Assembly: GCA_023897205.1 (NCBI GenBank)
Contig: JAHWDD010000001.1
Location: forward strand, 3,224,001-3,288,000
Reading direction: 5' to 3'
From: Exophiala sp. HKRS030
Lineage: Eukaryota > Ascomycota > Eurotiomycetes > Chaetothyriales > Herpotrichiellaceae
Length of the DNA: 64,000 nucleotides
Position numbers and translations under genes: made by a program. A model generated the notes under the pieces. That model made no database searches. It was given only the letters and a program-made list of their open reading frames with translations, and was not told the origin of the DNA. Positions 45,841-57,649 of the stretch are shown here, in pieces (positions within the stretch are counted from its first letter, which is position 1; every line of letters starts with the position of its first letter).

Positions 45841-47343
45841 GCGGTCTTTTTTTCTGCATGGCATCATCGCTCGGTGGGTGGAAATGCTTATGGTCTGGTC
45901 TGGCCCTGGAAAATTTATCTCGATGCATCTGGGAAGATGGATCTGATGACGGTGCAGATGATGCCTGTGGCTACAATTACGCGAGGAACGGCTTCTACAG
46001 CCTGGTCTTCAATACTGACGAAAAGAAAAAAGATTAAATAGCAAGCCTTGCCTTCTGCTTGCGACAGCGTCCTGGCGTGAGCGGGGGCCAGAGAGCATGC
46101 TGGTGATGAAATCAATGGAAAAATTCGAATCCATAACGCTTCACGTGCACCTCCTTCTCTATACTCGTAGACGTAACCCTGCGTAATTTGCATTTCATCT
46201 GAGCCTCATCATAGAGATAGAGATGCCAGCTTCGATCTCTGGTTGAATCACGCTTACCAGGTCGCTGCACATGGATATCTCGTTGAACACTACGACCGCC
46301 AACCGTCATGCTAACTAGGAATGCCCATGCGAAAAAGAGGTATCGTCCATTAACACGACAACCTCGTGAGTCAGCCAGCCAGCCTCCAAGAACGAGACTT
46401 CATCAAGACCTCATGGTCCATATACCAATCCCTCAGCGAAAAAAAAAACGGACCTCTGCCTTACACAGAGACGTAGATCTATTCCACATCGCGAGCAGAT
46501 ATCCATACAAGACCCAAATGCACGAAATGCTCAGTCCTTACATACCTACCACCGATGTGCCTTTCCCATCTCCGAACTAAATGAAGGTCGATAAGTTGCA
46601 AAGGGGCATGATAAGGGCTTTTGTCACTCTTGGAGAGGCTGGCGCGGAGGCATTGCTCAGAGGAGGAGGATGACGGGATGGTACATTTTCTCGGAGATTA
46701 CAAGGCTTTCAGAAGTACGAACGAGGTGGAACGAGCCATGGGATTTGATTCATATGCAAACATTTCGGTGTCAAAGCTGAGCCTCATGGGGTTTAGGCGG
46801 TATTATGTGATTTGAACACAGGACAGGAGGGGAGTTCAGAGGACGTGAGAGAGGCAAGGAGGGGAAGAGCAGTGAGGACATGGGTACATTCCCTTCTTTC
46901 TAGGCTAGCAGGGAAGCATGGATCGGCGTGTTCTCTGAAAGGACAGGAAAGGGCGTTCAACACGGGCTATAGCATGGCGAGAATGCGGATTTTGAAGAAT
47001 TGGTTGTATTGTTCTCCACTATACGAGACCACTCTCACAGTGATGATCAAGAGTGGCTGTAACGGATGGTCATATTTTTTTTGGTTGGGAAGCCTTGTCA
47101 ACCGACCTAATTGCTCCATTGCCATGACTGACGAGGGAAAAAAGACATGCCCCGAACGTCTTGTCTACTCATCCGAGCCATCGTCACGTTACCAGCTGCA
47201 TGGCAAAAAAGATCCGACTTCCCACCATCACCGCAATGGCAACGAGACAAGATCTCATGCTCGCCACATCGCAACCAACCATTTGTCTTGTCGTCCTCCC
47301 CACACAGCCCCAGAAGTCCTCCGAATCCATCTCGCAACAAGGT
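45841..47343. other. Intergenic between convergent ribosomal protein genes
   Basis: About 1.5 kb. Frames seen on the plus strand up to 47477 run into the antisense of RPS16 and look like shadows. I looked for tRNA-like and box C/D-like elements and found none that hold. Confidence 0.55.
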
Positions 47344-48065
47344 TTAACGGTAGGATTTTTGGTATCTGGCTCTGGCACCTGGACCGCCGAATTTCTTGGG
47401 CTCTGACCGTCTGTTGTCGGCAACGAGTAGTGTGCGGTCGTATTGGACAAGGGCTTGCTTCAGCTTGTTCTTGGTGAACTCATCGACGTATTTTTGGTAG
47501 TAGGCGACCAGGGCTTTGGAGATGGCTTGTCGGATGGCGTAGATTTGCGAGGTGTGACCACCGCCGGTGACGCGGACGCGGATGTCGATTTCGCTGAATT
47601 TGTCCAGCCCGACGATCAGGAGGGGTTCGTAGACCTAATTATTCATAATGTTAGTCGCCATAGTTCTTCTTCGATTCTGTCTCCTGGTCCATGATCCACT
47701 GAGTGTGAAGAAATCCCGACCGTACGCAGGGAGAAATTCTGAGAGCTTGTGACCTGTGCAGTAGGGAATACTGCATCTGTGTGTTCGAGATGGTCGTACC
47801 TTGAATCGAAGAATTTCGGGTTGGACGAGCGCAAGAGGCTTGCCATTGACTTTGATGAGACCTTTGCCTTTCTGTATTATTTGTGAGCATGATGAAAATT
47901 CCCTTCTTTTCAATTTCCGAGGCTTCTGACCTTTGCGTGTGCGACTGCGGTGGCTGTAGATTCCCATCGTTAGCATTTCCATTCCCGTTCCTATCTCTCC
48001 AAGATTGAGTCTTCCTTACCAGTCTTCTTCTTGCCGAAGCACTGTACACTCTGAGTGGCCGACAT
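47344..48065 (-). CDS. RPS16: 40S ribosomal protein S16 (uS9)
   Basis: uS9 reaches with its C-terminal tail into the P site of the small subunit. Four exons are 48020-48065, 47931-47953, 47800-47871 and 47344-47634, with introns of 66, 59 and 165 bp, all GT-AG and phase-consistent. Exon 2 is only 23 bp. The protein of 143 residues, the length of yeast S16, starts [20 protein letters not shown]. It continues [60 protein letters not shown] and [20 protein letters not shown], and ends in the invariant tail RARYQKSYR. No frame break. The long last intron starts GTACGA. I saw no clear snoRNA boxes in it. Confidence 0.95.
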
Positions 48066-48545
48066 GATGGGTGGACGGCGAATTGACAGAGTCGATACAG
48101 ATGGGAGGAGTTGTTGTCGTGAGGGAAGTATCTGCGATCGTTCGAAAGTCGGTCGTCAGGTGGTTGTTGGCTACCGGGCAAATTCTGTGTGCGGGTTGCA
48201 AAGAGTCGCCAAGATATTCGAGCTACTAGTCCATATGAGGCTAGATGACCAGCTCGCTGGAATTTGTGGTCTGACGTTGGAGAGTTGGGGACTTGTGGGC
48301 GGCAACACGCGATCTATTCCGCTATTCTTTGTCAGACACGGATTTATTTCTACGCTCTGAATTTGTTTCCGAGCTCACTGATATTGAAGTCGCTCTACTC
48401 CTGGGCAAGAGATTCCCTATATCAATCGTCACCATCAATCAGCCAACCGGCCTAGCGCCTACAACATTTGCATCTCTTGATTGAGACTCGCCGATTGTCT
48501 GTCCTGCCATCACGCGCCTGATGTGCAGGTGAAGATCGAGAAGTC
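48066..48545. promoter_or_regulatory. Shared promoter region of RPS16 and MRPL23
   Basis: 480 bp between divergent starts of a cytosolic and a mitochondrial ribosomal protein gene. No other feature seen. Confidence 0.45.
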
Positions 48546-49122
48546 ATGTCGCAAACCGTGGGCAAGGTACGCATGAACAAAGACCTTGATTAATGATGAC
48601 TTCGGCTCACAAGTACAGACTCGATTGGCCTACTCCCGAACATGGCACTACATCGACATCGGCAGTGACCCGCGACCATTAGGCCGAATCGCAACCTCCA
48701 TCGCCGTCATCCTTATGGGCAAGCATAAACCGATCTGGGACCCATCGACCGACTGCGGCGACTATGTGGTTGCTGGAGGATGCCACGACCTCCACGTGAC
48801 GGGCAGGAAAAGGCAGCAGAAGCAATACTACTCGCATTCGACGCGACCAGGCAGTCTGAAGCAGATGAGCATGGGTTATATGATTGAGAAGTGGGGCGGT
48901 GGTGAGGTGTTGAAGAGGGCAGTAAGAGGGATGTTACCGAAGAATCGATTGCGAGACAAACGGTTGGCTAGGTTAAAGGTTTTCGAAGGCACAGATCACC
49001 CGTACAAGGACAATATTGTGAGGTTCAAGGGCGAGCCTTACAGGAATGGACAGGTCTTGGAGGCGATTGAGGCGGCCAAGTCGATCTCGAGTCCGGGCAC
49101 TTCTACACCTCCTTCATCATAA
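48546..49122 (+). CDS. MRPL23: Mitochondrial large-subunit ribosomal protein uL13m
   Basis: uL13 is a core protein of the large ribosomal subunit, and this is the mitochondrial form (yeast Mrpl23). Exon 1 (48546-48566) encodes MSQTVGK. After a 52-bp intron (GTACGC...TACAG) exon 2 begins TRLAYSRTWHYIDIGSDPRP, the standard N-terminus of the family. Then follow LGRIATSIAVILMGKHKPIW, DYVVAGGCHDLHVTGRK, YYSHSTRPGSLKQMSMG and RAVRGMLPKNRLRDKRLARLK, the last being the signature of L13. The total is 174 residues with a Ser/Thr-rich end. The mature-like start without a long presequence is common for this protein. It is divergent from RPS16 and convergent with the uricase gene. Confidence 0.92.
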
Positions 49123-49341
49123 GTGGGCCGAGTTATTGCATTTCATTCACGGAGTTAAAAGCGATAAGACGGAGACGGACTACAATTCAAAGATTTGGAA
49201 GAAGGAAGCAATTGTATGAGTATTGATTGTCAATATTATCTACAGGATGGATATAATTCATGAAGCCTGCCGAACGCCTATGGATTTGTGTTTCATGACA
49301 TCTCTATCAGAGTCTAGGGAAGAGTCATTCATTCCTCTCTT

Positions 49342-50286
49342 CTACCGTGAGACTGAAACGGTGATGAGTCCGTTGGGGTCTGATTGTGGTGCGTAGACCT
49401 CAGCATCAGGGCCGGTGTTCTTGAGACCGTGATGCCAGGACAGGTCGATCTCGAAGTAATGTTTGTTAGGGAGTGCATAATCGACCTTGGCCACGAGCGG
49501 TTGGGCAGCCAAGATCTCGACTGACATCTTGTACATGGTATTTTGGACACTGGGGCTGTTTTCGGTCGCGAAGAGTCTGAAAGTGATCTCGCGAGCCTTT
49601 TCCCAGGTTTCGTCGAACTTGGCAACGTCCTTCTTGACGTCGTCCAGTGTAGCGAAAGCCGACCATTTCCAGCCTGCGTCGACAGATGTGCTCAGAATGC
49701 GATCGTATGTGTCTTGGAGAATGGAGTAGTCGTTTGTGACAAAGCCGTGGAACTGCGATCCTGTGCTCTTGAGGACCAACAGGTCGGAGATGCCTGATCG
49801 GATCTCAATGCCTTTTCCCTCGTAGACATCGGCTTGTACGACTCTCTTCTCAGCACCGTCTCGGAAGAACGAGTGTGGGTGTGGTTTTCCGTCGATGGTC
49901 AATCTCGTCCATCGGTGTTGGACGACGGTGATGTGTGCGGAATGAATGTGCTTGTAGGTCTCGATGAAGTGGGTGCCGAGGATGGAAGCGAATTGTTCGG
50001 GGGATAGATTGGGTTCTGCTTTGCAATGATGTAGGTGGTCTGTTTCATTGTGTCGGTCGCTACTACTACCGAGTTGTCGGCGTCGGTGTATCTGAGCTCT
50101 GGTTAGCAGCGAGCCTGTAGACGGTGTAATCTGGGGACCGTGAACTTACGAGGTCTCAATCTCACCCTCCAGCAGGACTGTTACCGTGTACTCGTAGACT
50201 GTGTGCGTCTTGGTGGCCTCGTCTCGCTCGACCTTGTAGAGACGAATGTTGTCCTTGCCATAGCGGGCTGCTGATACTGAAGGCAT
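49342..50286 (-). CDS. uaZ: Uricase (urate oxidase)
   Basis: Uricase oxidises urate to 5-hydroxyisourate in purine breakdown, normally inside peroxisomes. Exons are 50150-50286 and 49342-50091, with a 58-bp intron (GTAAGT, CTAACC branch, GCTCAG). The protein starts MPSVSAARYGKDNIRLYKVE. A frame break at GGG 50011-50013 disturbs the QNPNLSPEQFASILG segment. One added base gives about 295 residues. Family marks are GTHFIETYKHIHSAHI, HRWTRLTIDGKPHPHSF, VLKSTGSQFHGFVTNDYSIL, and the end region SWHHGLKNTGPDAEVYAPQS DPNG. The protein stops with LITVSVSR, about eight residues short of the usual end, so the standard SKL-type peroxisomal signal is missing in this sequence. Confidence 0.93.
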
Positions 50287-52112
50287 TGTTGCTGTTGGTT
50301 GTTGGTATGGTAGTGGCTTTGCTCCGGTTGTTCCTTGGATATCGTCGAAGAAGTATGTACGGTTCGAGTGCAACAGCTGTACGATGTGGGAAAGCTTTAT
50401 CTTTTTAAACTACGTCAAAGAATCAAAGATGGTTTTCCTTATCTGAGGGGCACAAGGGAAATTCGATGATGGGGCAATTTCTTCCCTGGGTCAAAGGCCA
50501 ATTGCACGAATGTACAAGAATGAGGATCGAGGACGTTGCTGATCATAGAGTCTATTGATGGCGGCAACAGATGGCTCAGGGTGTAGCGATTGGTTGAGAT
50601 GGTAAACAAGCAAGGATAGAGGGCTTTTAGATGTACGATCTCTACCATTGTCGGTATGGCGTGCGCCAGGCGGAGGTCGCCGACGGGCGTCGGAAGTGGC
50701 ATTTTGATTTTGGCATGGCGTTTGGGACCAGGTGTCGATCAGCTGATGGTTGTATTGTTGAGCTGACCGATATGTTGTAGCCCTGGTATATCGTACATTG
50801 TGACTACATCATTTGAGGATTCTCATTGAAAAGCATGTTCATCAACGGCTGTGACGACGCTGCTGGGCTCAGTTTCTCAGAATGTTGCTATCGATAAGAA
50901 AAGGTAATGATGTCACCGAGAGAAAAGAGACTTTGGAGGCTTGACTGTAACACTTGGCCAGGCTACCTCGTGGCACCTAAAGGCACCTAAAGGCACACCT
51001 AGACAGGCGCTACGGGTCACCGCGGTGTTGGTTGCTTAGGCGCTCATGGGCCGATAGGGTTTAGAGCCAAGGGGGGCGTGGGGGGGAGCTCTGGGCAATA
51101 CCAATCGTTTACCAGTACAGGACGGACGAGCCCCGGAAAATGCCAGGCCGACGGCTACCTAAACGAAGACACTTGATGCGCGGTACTCCGTATATCAGAC
51201 GCCGACGAAAACACCATACAGGTCACAACCTTTAGGCAACAGGCATTGGGCTAGCAGTCCACGATAGCCTAACGAATCATGCCCTGAGATTGTTGCAGCC
51301 ACAATCACATCGTCAAAGGCCTAAATGACGTGGAACCTTGAATGCAATAAATCGGTCAGCTCACAGATACAAAGATACAAATACCTTGGGTGCATCGGAG
51401 CCTCGGAGCCTCGGGAAAGGAGGCCCGTGGGCTTCTAGTTAAGTATATAGGCCTTAGGCTGTCGGCCTTAGGCACTAACTTGACTGGTATCGCTGCCCAA
51501 GGCCATCTGTATCTATGAGGGGTCCAGCCAACTGCCTGGAGTATGTATCAGCTGGTTAGCGGTCAAGTTCTTTACCTAAGACATCTCCTCCGCATGTGCC
51601 TACCTAAGTAATGCTCTCCCTTAACTACTTAGAGCCCGAGCCCTCATGTCCGCTTTCACCTAACCCAGCCGGCGTGTCGTTATTGGATGCATAATGCAGC
51701 AACAGTACGGAGGTAATGTATTCCAATGCAATAATGACCCCGTTCTATAGAAGCAAGATCCTAATCCCGAAATAGTATAGCCCTCCTGATATCCGTCGTT
51801 GAGCCATGTTGTTACTAGCGATGGAGGATCGACAGCATGTCACCCTGCTCGTGTCAAATGAACAGCAGCTTAGAGCCATACTCGATTGTATATCTCATTA
51901 TCGATGCAATCAAAGTCTGCATAATATCATTCCTGGCGCGATCAAGCTTGTGGCAATTGGAACATGTGCTGCGTCGACCCATCTTCGGCCTATGCTAAAT
52001 CCTCAGCCTCGTCCCACCAGAGGAAGATGAATAATAAAGCTGGCTAGTCCAAGTATGATTCATCGAGGTCGTCCTGAAACCTTGCCAAACGATAGCAGTT
52101 ATTTAGATCTAT
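50287..52112. other. Gene-poor stretch upstream of uricase
   Basis: About 1.8 kb holding the uricase promoter and the 3' end of the monooxygenase gene. It contains repeated words such as GGCACCTAAA (two tandem copies near 50970-50990), a duplicated GGCCTTAGGC near 51450-51475 and one TACTCCGTA motif. A 74-codon frame at 51806 has no protein-like features. Confidence 0.5.
51184..51192. repeat. TACTCCGTA motif copy
   Basis: Third exact copy of the 9-mer found at 7607-7615 and, in reverse complement, at 12908-12916. Confidence 0.5.
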
Positions 52113-53988
52113 TCAATCCGTCCAGCTCTCATGCAGTGTCCTCAAGTCTATCTTCCCAATCGGCCTGACATACCTAAGCAAATCATCCGGATCACCTCTC
52201 GCCTCTCGCGCCGAGAACCCGTTGCCGAAATAATCAAAGCGATTCCTCACTGACGCCCTCGCACGCTTGAACACAAAATCCTCCCACCTCGGATCCCTCA
52301 TGTTGTCGAACCGGTGATAGCCAGACCCGGGCCAGCTAGCCAAGTGCCTTGTCTTGCCGGACCCCACTTTCCACCAGCTGTTACACGTGTCCGATGTCAC
52401 CTTCGTGTCGAAGAAGCCGTCGACAACTGCATTGAACTCCTCGGTCGCTTCGACACTCGGATGCAGAGATGTGTACGACTGGGACTGGACCTTGCGGATA
52501 CACTTGGCTATGTAGGTGGATGAGATCTCGCATTGCAGAGGCACGACGCCTCCCAACGCTGTGCCCTGTGCTTGGAGGATGAAGAAGAAATTCGGGAATC
52601 CTGGCGCCATCACCCCCATGTAGGTATCGGGAAACCCAATTGGTCCGTTGGGCGCCCATTGGTCGCGAATGTCGACCCCCTCGAGACCGATGACGGGAAA
52701 TCGAGGACGGTAGTCGCCGGTGAACCCAGTTGCAGCGATGATGGCGTCGACTTCGCGATGTTTTCCGTCCGAGCCGATGAGTCCGGTAGGAGTGATCTTG
52801 ACGATCGGCTCGTGGTCAACAATAGAATCGACCTTGGGATCCAGGAGTGCCTCGATATACCCTGGTGCAGGGGTCAGGCGTTTACACCCAGGTGCGAAAT
52901 CTGGAGTGAGCTTGTCGATCAATTCCTTGTTTCCCTGTGCTCGGTCTGAGATCAATTGCTGGAGCGATCTTCGAAAATCGGCATTTTTCTGGCTTCCAAG
53001 GATCAGACCATCGATTGGCCCGTAGAAGTTGATGTCTAGACTCCTACGGTACTCAGCATATGCTTCTGGGTTGCGTAGCCATTCCGCCTTCTCTTCTTCG
53101 GTGTATGTATATCCGCCGGGACTATCGGCTCCCGCAGTGGGCAGTCCTGGGCGAAAGAACGGCGAAACCCAGTTCTTGGAGCGCGCGTAGTGATCGATGT
53201 GTGCGACCTTGGGGAGAAGGTTTGGTAGAATCTGCATGCCGCTGGCACCGGCACCGATGATTGCGACTCTCTTCCCGCTGTAGTCGTACGTGTGGTCCCA
53301 GTCGGTCGAGTGTCGAATATGTCCTTGGAACGTATCTCGACCTTCAATTGCAGGCAAGGCTCTTTCATTGAGTCTTCCGGTGGCTGAGATGAAAAAGTCG
53401 GTAAGCACAAGTTCTTGTTGTCCAGTCTTCAGGTCCAGAACAGTCAGTTGCCACTTTTGATCCTCGACTAACCATACTGCTTTGGTGATCTGTGTCTCGA
53501 ACCTGATGTGTTTGTCCACTCCGTGCTTCTTTACCACGCCTCCGTAATACTGCTGGATCTCTGAGCCCTTGGAATAGAGCTCGCTCCAGCACGGATTCGG
53601 CTCGAATGTCAATTGGTACGAGTGCGACGGCACATCACAACGAACTCCCGGGTAGTGATTCTCCCACCATGTGCCTCCCTAATAATGCGTTCAACGGATG
53701 TCCAAATAGCTTCACATGAGCAGATATTGACGTACCACACCGCTGTTCTTCTCGTAGACGGTATATGTGAGATTTGGGACTTTATTCTGGAGCAAAACAG
53801 CCGCCGCGATGCCCGCAATTCCAGCCCCAACAATCACGGCCTAAACGCTGTGTTATTGTATGTCCCTAGAAACGGTCCGCATCACCTACTGAGACAGGTC
53901 TTGCCTTATCATATGGTTTGTCTTCAGGAACATGGCTCTGGTAAGTCTTGCTGCTGGCGAAGTTCAAGCGGGTCGTTTTTCGCGTCAT
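52113..53988 (-). CDS. Baeyer-Villiger flavin monooxygenase
   Basis: These FAD enzymes use NADPH and O2 to insert an oxygen next to a carbonyl, turning ketones into esters or lactones. Exons are 53905-53988, 53736-53840 and 52113-53678. The first intron (53841-53904, 64 bp) begins GCAAGA, that is GC-AG, and the second (53679-53735, 57 bp) is GT-AG. The 584-residue protein has the FAD motif GAGIAG (in AVIVGAGIAGIAAAVLL), then GGTWWENHYPGVRCDVPSHS. The family fingerprint FxGxxxHxxxW is present as FQGHIRHSTDW, and a second Rossmann motif as GAGASG. The C-terminal part has ATGFTGDYRPRFPVIG and PGFPNFFFILQAQG. No frame break. The start MTRKTTRLNFASSKTY at 53988 fits this group. The substrate is unknown. 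It is divergent from the transporter. Confidence 0.92.
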
Positions 53989-54894
53989 GGCGACCACAAG
54001 GTTGAGGCTGACGCTCACGGATATCTGAGAACTTCGACATCTTTCCTATCGCTTATCATCTTTATCGTTCATGAGCGCTATCCTCAAGTCGCATGATTTC
54101 TATTGTATGGCGACATCGTGGATTGCGCCATGCATTCCCATCGGGTGTTGTCGTTGAGATGGTCAATATGAGCAATGCCGAGAAAAGGAGAACTCGGATG
54201 GTACAAACACCTCGGGTCGGGTGGGGATTTCAACAAGTTGGATAGACCGAGATATTCCTAAACAGCACCACAGTTCGTCGCGGCTGAGGCTCTCACTGTT
54301 CTTCCTGTAAAAGCCGAATTACTGTCCGCGGAGATGACCTCTTTGCAATCACGCTGAATGGTAGAAGCGCTTTGTCAGTGTTGAGTCTGGCTTGTTATCG
54401 GGTCGGGACTCATTCTGATTCTCTGAAACGAGCCGACTAGTTAGATCGCTTAGCTTCATGCGTAATTGTATTTCCACCTTGCACCGAGGACTGGACTTTG
54501 CTCGAGGTGGCCTTCCATCGGTATCTGAGATTCAATCCCAACTCTCGGCTGGGCCATTTTGCTCATAATGTGAAGTATCACAATTCAGCTTTTAGTGCTT
54601 CCCTGTTCGGATCACGACGTGCCTAGCCGCTGCGTTCATTCTAGCTAGTAGACCTTGATCGTTCTCGAACTTCATCTGCATTTTTCCTCGATAATTCAAT
54701 CTCATCACTTCTGGTCAGAATGTCGCCATCGATATGGATTGGAATAGATTCAACCAGCTTAGATAGATGGGAAACTAGTTAGTATTCTTGGACAAGTAGA
54801 GATGCAGTATATAAACCGGCATCATGCCCTCAATGCTTCGTACAGCCACCTCCATCAATTGCATATAGAAACCGTCTTCGAGAAGGTTGTAAAG
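53989..54894. promoter_or_regulatory. Shared upstream region of the monooxygenase and Dal5-type permease
   Basis: About 900 bp between divergent starts. No gene seen. The geometry allows joint control of the two genes, but I recognise no definite operator. Confidence 0.45.
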
Positions 54895-56567
54895 ATGGCC
54901 TCCGCCTCTAGCATCGCAACAGAAAAGCAGACTGTCGTTGTGGCGTCTGATCCCGCCACCGACAAGCCAACTGTCAACTTCATCCGTCCAGAATCGCCCA
55001 AGAGAGGACTCTTTCAGTGGTTTCATCCCGATGATGGACCAGCCGAACGAAAGCTCGTGACCAAATTGGATTTGTCTATCTTGACTTTTGCTTGCTTCGG
55101 TTTTTGGGTATGCGCTCTCATCTTCCAGATGGTGTACACATCGCTGATCTCAGAAAGACCTTGTATATCGACAGAGGCATATTCGGGAATGCCTATGTTA
55201 GCGGCATGAGAGAGGACTTACGCATGTTTGGCAATCAATTCGTGCAAGCCAACGCTCTCTTCACATCTGGATATGCTTCGTATGTTCACCCACCATTCTT
55301 CTGGCACATGTAGATCCTAGTGTTGGCTGACAGAGCTCTCTAGGTCAATCATCCCACTGACCATGCTGAATACGCGTATCCCGTCACAATATGCCATTCC
55401 AGTTGCGATGATGGCTTGGGCTTTGTTCACGATCCTCATCTCGACAGCAAACACCTACCAACAAGTATGGGGTTATCGATTTCTTGTCGGACTCGGTGAA
55501 GGTAAGACATGAACCAAGCAAGCACGCCAGGTCAAAGGTTAACTATCGCAGGTGCTTTCTTCCCCTCGATCCATTACGTTTTCGGTTGCTGGTATCGTCC
55601 AGACGAAATAACCCGCCGTGCAGGAATTTTCTATCTTGCCGCCTCAGCTGGAAGCGCATCAACTGGGTTTTTTGCAGGCGGAATTTACAGAGGACTTGAT
55701 GATGTATTGGGAAGAGCAGGTTGGAGGTGGATGTTCCTTATCGGCGGTATTGTGACTTTTCCTGTTGCAATCTTCGGTCTTCTCATCTTCCCTGGGTCTC
55801 CCGATGGCAAAAAGAGCTGGATTCTGACAGAAGAAGAGCACGAACTGGCCAAAGAGCGCATGCGGCTTGTTGGTCGCAAGACAAGGCAAGCTGTTCCATG
55901 GAACTTGTCTTCGGTCAAGCGATTGGTCGGTAGATGGCACTTCTGGGTTCTGATTCCTACCACCGTCATCATACAGCAAGGATACGTTTCGCAACTGAAT
56001 TCCACCTGGACTTTGTGGATCAGGAGCAACAAGCAGTTTGACATTCCCACAGTCAACAACCTGACAACCATCAGCCCCTGTGTACAAATCATCTGGATCG
56101 TCTCTTTCAGCCTGCTGAATGATCGATTTGGTCACTTGGCGAAATTGCCAATCTTTGGCTTCGCTATGACTCTGCAGTTTCTCAGCCATCTTGCCTTCGT
56201 GCTGTATGATCAATCGAGCTATGGATATAAATGGTTCGCAATTGCAGTTGGGTCTGCACAGAATGCTACCATGCCTGTTTGGTTCTCTTGGGCGAACCTG
56301 ATCTGCAAGCACGACGCCGAGGAACGAGCGTTTGTTTTGGGAGCCATGTTGGCCATCTCGATGGCTTTCCAAACGTGGGTTCCTCTACTCACCTTGAAGA
56401 CAGTTGAGGCGCCTAGATTCTTTATCGGTTACACCACACAGCTCGTGACGGTACCGATTGCGTTTGCTTGTATTGTGTTGCTCTACTACCTTGACAAGGA
56501 AGGTCGCAATGGCATTGCAGAGTCGAAGACCGAAGTGGCAGAAGAAGTAACTGGGAAGATTGCTTGA
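54895..56567 (+). CDS. MFS transporter of the anion:cation symporter (Dal5/Liz1-like) family
   Basis: Fungal Dal5-family permeases import small organic anions such as allantoate, pantothenate, biotin precursors or nicotinate. Four exons are 54895-55107, 55158-55279, 55344-55501 and 55552-56567, with introns of 50, 64 and 50 bp. All phases agree, giving 502 residues. The cytosolic tail has GLFQWFHPDDGPAERKLVTK LD, the standard pre-helix-1 motif. Helix 1 is split by intron 1, whose acceptor I set at GAAAG (55157) because only this keeps the frame, giving TLYIDRGIFGNAYVSGM. Then come YRFLVGLGEGAFFPSIHYVF, RRAGIFYLAASAGSASTGFF and, in helix 7 onward, QQGYVSQLNSTWTLW. The C-terminal half has SWANLICKHDAEERAFVLGA. 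The substrate cannot be told. Confidence 0.88.
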
Positions 56568-57649
56568 TGGTGAAATGATTACGGACCGAGTGCTGCAAGG
56601 GTTGAATTGGCGAGTGAAAGTATGGTATGCCGTATATGTATATGATGACTTCGAGATCCGCGAACGAAGGGGTTAATATAGCATTTCATAGACATGACCT
56701 CCTGAGAGACCAACACTAGATTGAGAAAAGTGCACCGCAACTAAGAATGCACATCCTTTCTCACACTGGATGCAGGCTCTGATACCTGGGAAAAGTCTTT
56801 GTGAGTAGCTGCGGTTCTCTGACATTCACGTCCGGTCGTAATCTGGAGACTGGAATGTATGTCAGCTAGAGGGAAAGCAGTATCCTCAGCGACGGGCTTA
56901 ACAGCTCCGAGGATCCAATCTTGTCACGGCCACCGATACCCTTACTGTGAGCAAGCACCAATGCATTTTTCTGCCATCGTGCTCCAGAAAGGAGCTTTCT
57001 TAGATTTTGCTTCAAATCCACTGTTGCTTTTGAAAACTCGGATGATCGGAGACTGACCTGGAATATGGAGTCTTCTCACTGTCGAGATATGTGATTGAAA
57101 AGGGGCCGACGTCACGTGTGCATGAGAAAAAGGGGGCCCTTTGGTCATCTTCCCACCCTAAAAGCGGCGCGCAAAGCCCACAGTTTCGAGGTCTGCTTCT
57201 CGCGGCATGTGCTGCTCCGTATCGAAACGACCAACAATACGACTCGACAGTGATGCACCAACCGTTGCTCAACCACATCCACGCTCAATGACCTGTATCA
57301 CAGCCTCCTCTCGACGACATTTTGTGGTCTTGCAGACACACAGATCTGATCTCGAACTCTTAACATGACCGGGTGAAAACTATCGACGAGGAACCTCAGC
57401 GTCACGTAATAGTGGCAGTCCAAACCATCGGTCCCGAGGCCTATTACGTCGATCAAGGCGCAGGCAAGACAGCAAAACCTTCAATTATTAGATCCATACA
57501 ATTGTCGAATCTCTCTATCAGCACTTGAGTTGTACTACTGTCTGCAATCAAGAACCAAAATCCGAGTCCTCCGATCTTCCATGTGCCACCGGGGAGCGCT
57601 ATTAACATCATACCTGGACCACCATAGTGCGGTTTTCCTCCATGGCTAG
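56568..57649. other. Intergenic, promoter of AVO3
   Basis: About 1.1 kb between two plus-strand genes. Nothing supported. Confidence 0.55.

Noticed and set aside
46812..47477. A 221-codon plus-strand frame after RPS14
   Set aside because: Its second half is antisense to RPS16 exon 4 and its first half has chance-like composition.
47635..47799. A snoRNA hosted in the long last intron of RPS16
   Set aside because: I looked for box C (RTGATGA) and box D (CTGA) in the proper order and found no convincing pair. The 137-bp intron of RPS14 also lacks a full set.
55659..56372. A 237-codon minus-strand frame
   Set aside because: It is antisense to the main exon of the Dal5-type transporter, whose protein is clearly recognisable. 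The antisense product has no family likeness.
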